From Streptomyces sp. HUAS YS2 (lineage in GTDB: Bacteria > Actinomycetota > Actinomycetes > Streptomycetales > Streptomycetaceae), in contig NZ_CP137573.1 of the NCBI RefSeq assembly GCF_033343995.1, forward strand, positions 5,117,001 through 5,181,000: a DNA stretch of 64,000 nt, given 5' to 3'. The notes under the pieces were generated by a model. That model was not told the origin of the DNA. It saw only the letters and a list, made by a program, of their open reading frames with translations, and did not search any database. Positions within the stretch are counted from its first letter, which is position 1. Every line of letters begins with the position of its first letter. The translations under genes and the position numbers were made by a program. Shown here one piece after another: positions 63,120 to 64,000 of this stretch.

Positions 63120-64000
63120 ATGGCCGAAGTCAAGAATTCACCACCCGTACGGGGCGGCGGGTGGACGCGGTTCACCACCGCGAGGCCGCGCCTCACGCTG
63201 CTGCTGGCCCTGGTGATCACCGCCCTGGCGGTCCTCGCGGGGAGCGGGGTGGCCGACCGGATGGGCAGCGGCGGCTGGGAGGACCCGGACGCGGAGTCCA
63301 CGTACGCCACCGAGGTCCTGGAGCGCGAGTTCCCGGCCTCCCAGTCCAACCTGATCCTGCTGATAGACGGCGGCAAGGCCGGCGTCGACGCTCCGGCGGT
63401 CGCCGCCGAGGCGACGCGGCTCGCCGAGCGGCTCGACGCCGAACCGGGCGTCTCCGGCGTCGGCTCGTACTGGGGCACCAAGGCGCCGGCGCTGCGCTCG
63501 GCGGACGGGCGCCAGGGCGTCGTCGCCGCCCGGATCGAGGGCGACGAGAAGGCCGCCGGCGAGACCCTGGAGCGGATCGCCCCCGAGTTCCGGGGCACGC
63601 ACGGGCCGGTGGAGGTGTCCGTCGGCGGGCCGGTCGCCGTGCGGCACGAGATGCAGACGACCATCCAGGAGGACCTGCTGCGCGCCGAGCTGATCGCGCT
63701 GCCGGTCACGCTGGTGCTGCTGGTCATGGTCTTCGGCAGCGCCGTCGCGGCCCTGCTGCCGTTGGGCATCGGCATCGTCGCCATCATCGGGACCAACGCG
63801 GTCCTGCGCGGGATCACCGAGTTCACCGACGTGTCCGTGTTCGCCATGAACCTCACCACCGCGCTCGGGCTCGGACTCGCGATCGACTACGCCCTGTTCG
63901 TCGTCCGCCGGTTCCGGGAGGAGCTGGCCGGCGGGGCCGACACGCGGACGGCGGTGGCGACCACCCTGCGCACGGCGGGGCGGACGGTCCTGTTCTCCGC
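63120..64000 (+). CDS. MMPL/RND-family transporter, 5' part
   Basis: At least 293 codons, open to the end of the window. GAAGGGGA lies nine bases before the ATG. After a short N-terminus comes TM1 ('LTLLLALVITALAVLAGSGVA'), a periplasmic domain, then 'LPVTLVLLVMVFGSAVAALLPLGIGIVAII' and the family motif 'GLGLAIDYALFVVRRFREE'. These proteins export lipids or drugs by proton exchange. Truncated only by the window edge. Its divergent TetR gene and the inverted repeat indicate local control. Confidence 0.93.
   Translation, partial: MAEVKNSPPVRGGGWTRFTTARPRLTLLLALVITALAVLAGSGVADRMGSGGWEDPDAESTYATEVLEREFPASQSNLILLIDGGKAGVDAPAVAAEATRLAERLDAEPGVSGVGSYWGTKAPALRSADGRQGVVAARIEGDEKAAGETLERIAPEFRGTHGPVEVSVGGPVAVRHEMQTTIQEDLLRAELIALPVTLVLLVMVFGSAVAALLPLGIGIVAIIGTNAVLRGITEFTDVSVFAMNLTTALGLGLAIDYALFVVRRFREELAGGADTRTAVATTLRTAGRTVLFS

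Overview
The window is very GC-rich, with GTG starts, tightly packed genes, many start/stop overlaps and Streptomyces-type promoters, so it looks like a chromosomal segment of a streptomycete. From about 19.8 kb rightwards the gene content (leucine catabolism, agmatinase, fused ABC exporter, recD-like helicase, citrate synthase, copper ATPase) reminds me of the Streptomyces coelicolor SCO2731-SCO2779 neighbourhood. That is recalled, not checked.

Region 1 (about 0.1-19.7 kb) is a type II (aromatic) polyketide gene cluster. Its core lies on the minus strand: fabG-like ketoreductase, POT-family transporter, TcmI-like cyclase, cupin, KS-alpha, chain-length factor, ACP, TcmN-like aromatase/cyclase and an ABM-SCP2 fusion protein. 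Around it lie a ketosynthase III, an 8-TM membrane protein, two small ABM-fold proteins, a second SDR, an O-methyltransferase, two divergent DUF1772 (anthrone-oxygenase-like) membrane proteins, a SchA/CurD protein, a membrane-anchored multicopper oxidase, a free-standing acyltransferase and a dedicated acyl-CoA carboxylase beta/epsilon pair. The core resembles spore-pigment (whiE/cur/sch) and pentangular-polyphenol loci. KAS III plus AT suggests a non-acetate starter. All recognisable oxidation enzymes are flavin- and P450-independent, which is unusual.

Region 2 (19.8-30 kb) is acyl-CoA catabolism. Acyl-CoA dehydrogenase, HMG-CoA lyase and the methylcrotonyl-CoA carboxylase subunits form a leucine-degradation operon facing a TetR gene, with two matching 16-bp operators between them. 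Then come a hydrolase-like protein, a CDF transporter, a TesB thioesterase and another acyl-CoA dehydrogenase. Region 3 (30.2-36.4 kb) holds an imine-reductase-like enzyme and a probable guanidino/polyamine-compound module (PucR regulator, nitrilase-family amidase, agmatinase-family ureohydrolase, ThDP enzyme).

Region 4 (36.4-46.7 kb) is exported and cell-surface functions: a small secreted protein, a beta-lactamase-like protein, an IS5-family insertion, a 1251-residue fused ABC exporter, a small Cys-containing secreted protein, a secreted S37-type peptidase and a Tat-exported GH3 enzyme. A roughly 95-bp leader with a hairpin that buries the ribosome-binding site occurs twice here, and the IS sits inside one copy.

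Region 5 (46.8-53.8 kb) has a LysR/EamA pair, a P-loop kinase-like protein and a LacI-controlled operon (Gfo/Idh/MocA oxidoreductase, DUF993 protein, xylose-isomerase-like TIM barrel) that looks like an undescribed sugar or cyclitol pathway. Region 6 (54-64 kb) has a RecD2-like helicase, citrate synthase with a duplicated 3' end, a copper efflux pair with a CsoR-type operator in the promoter, a cation/proton antiporter, and a TetR gene facing an MMPL transporter that runs off the window.
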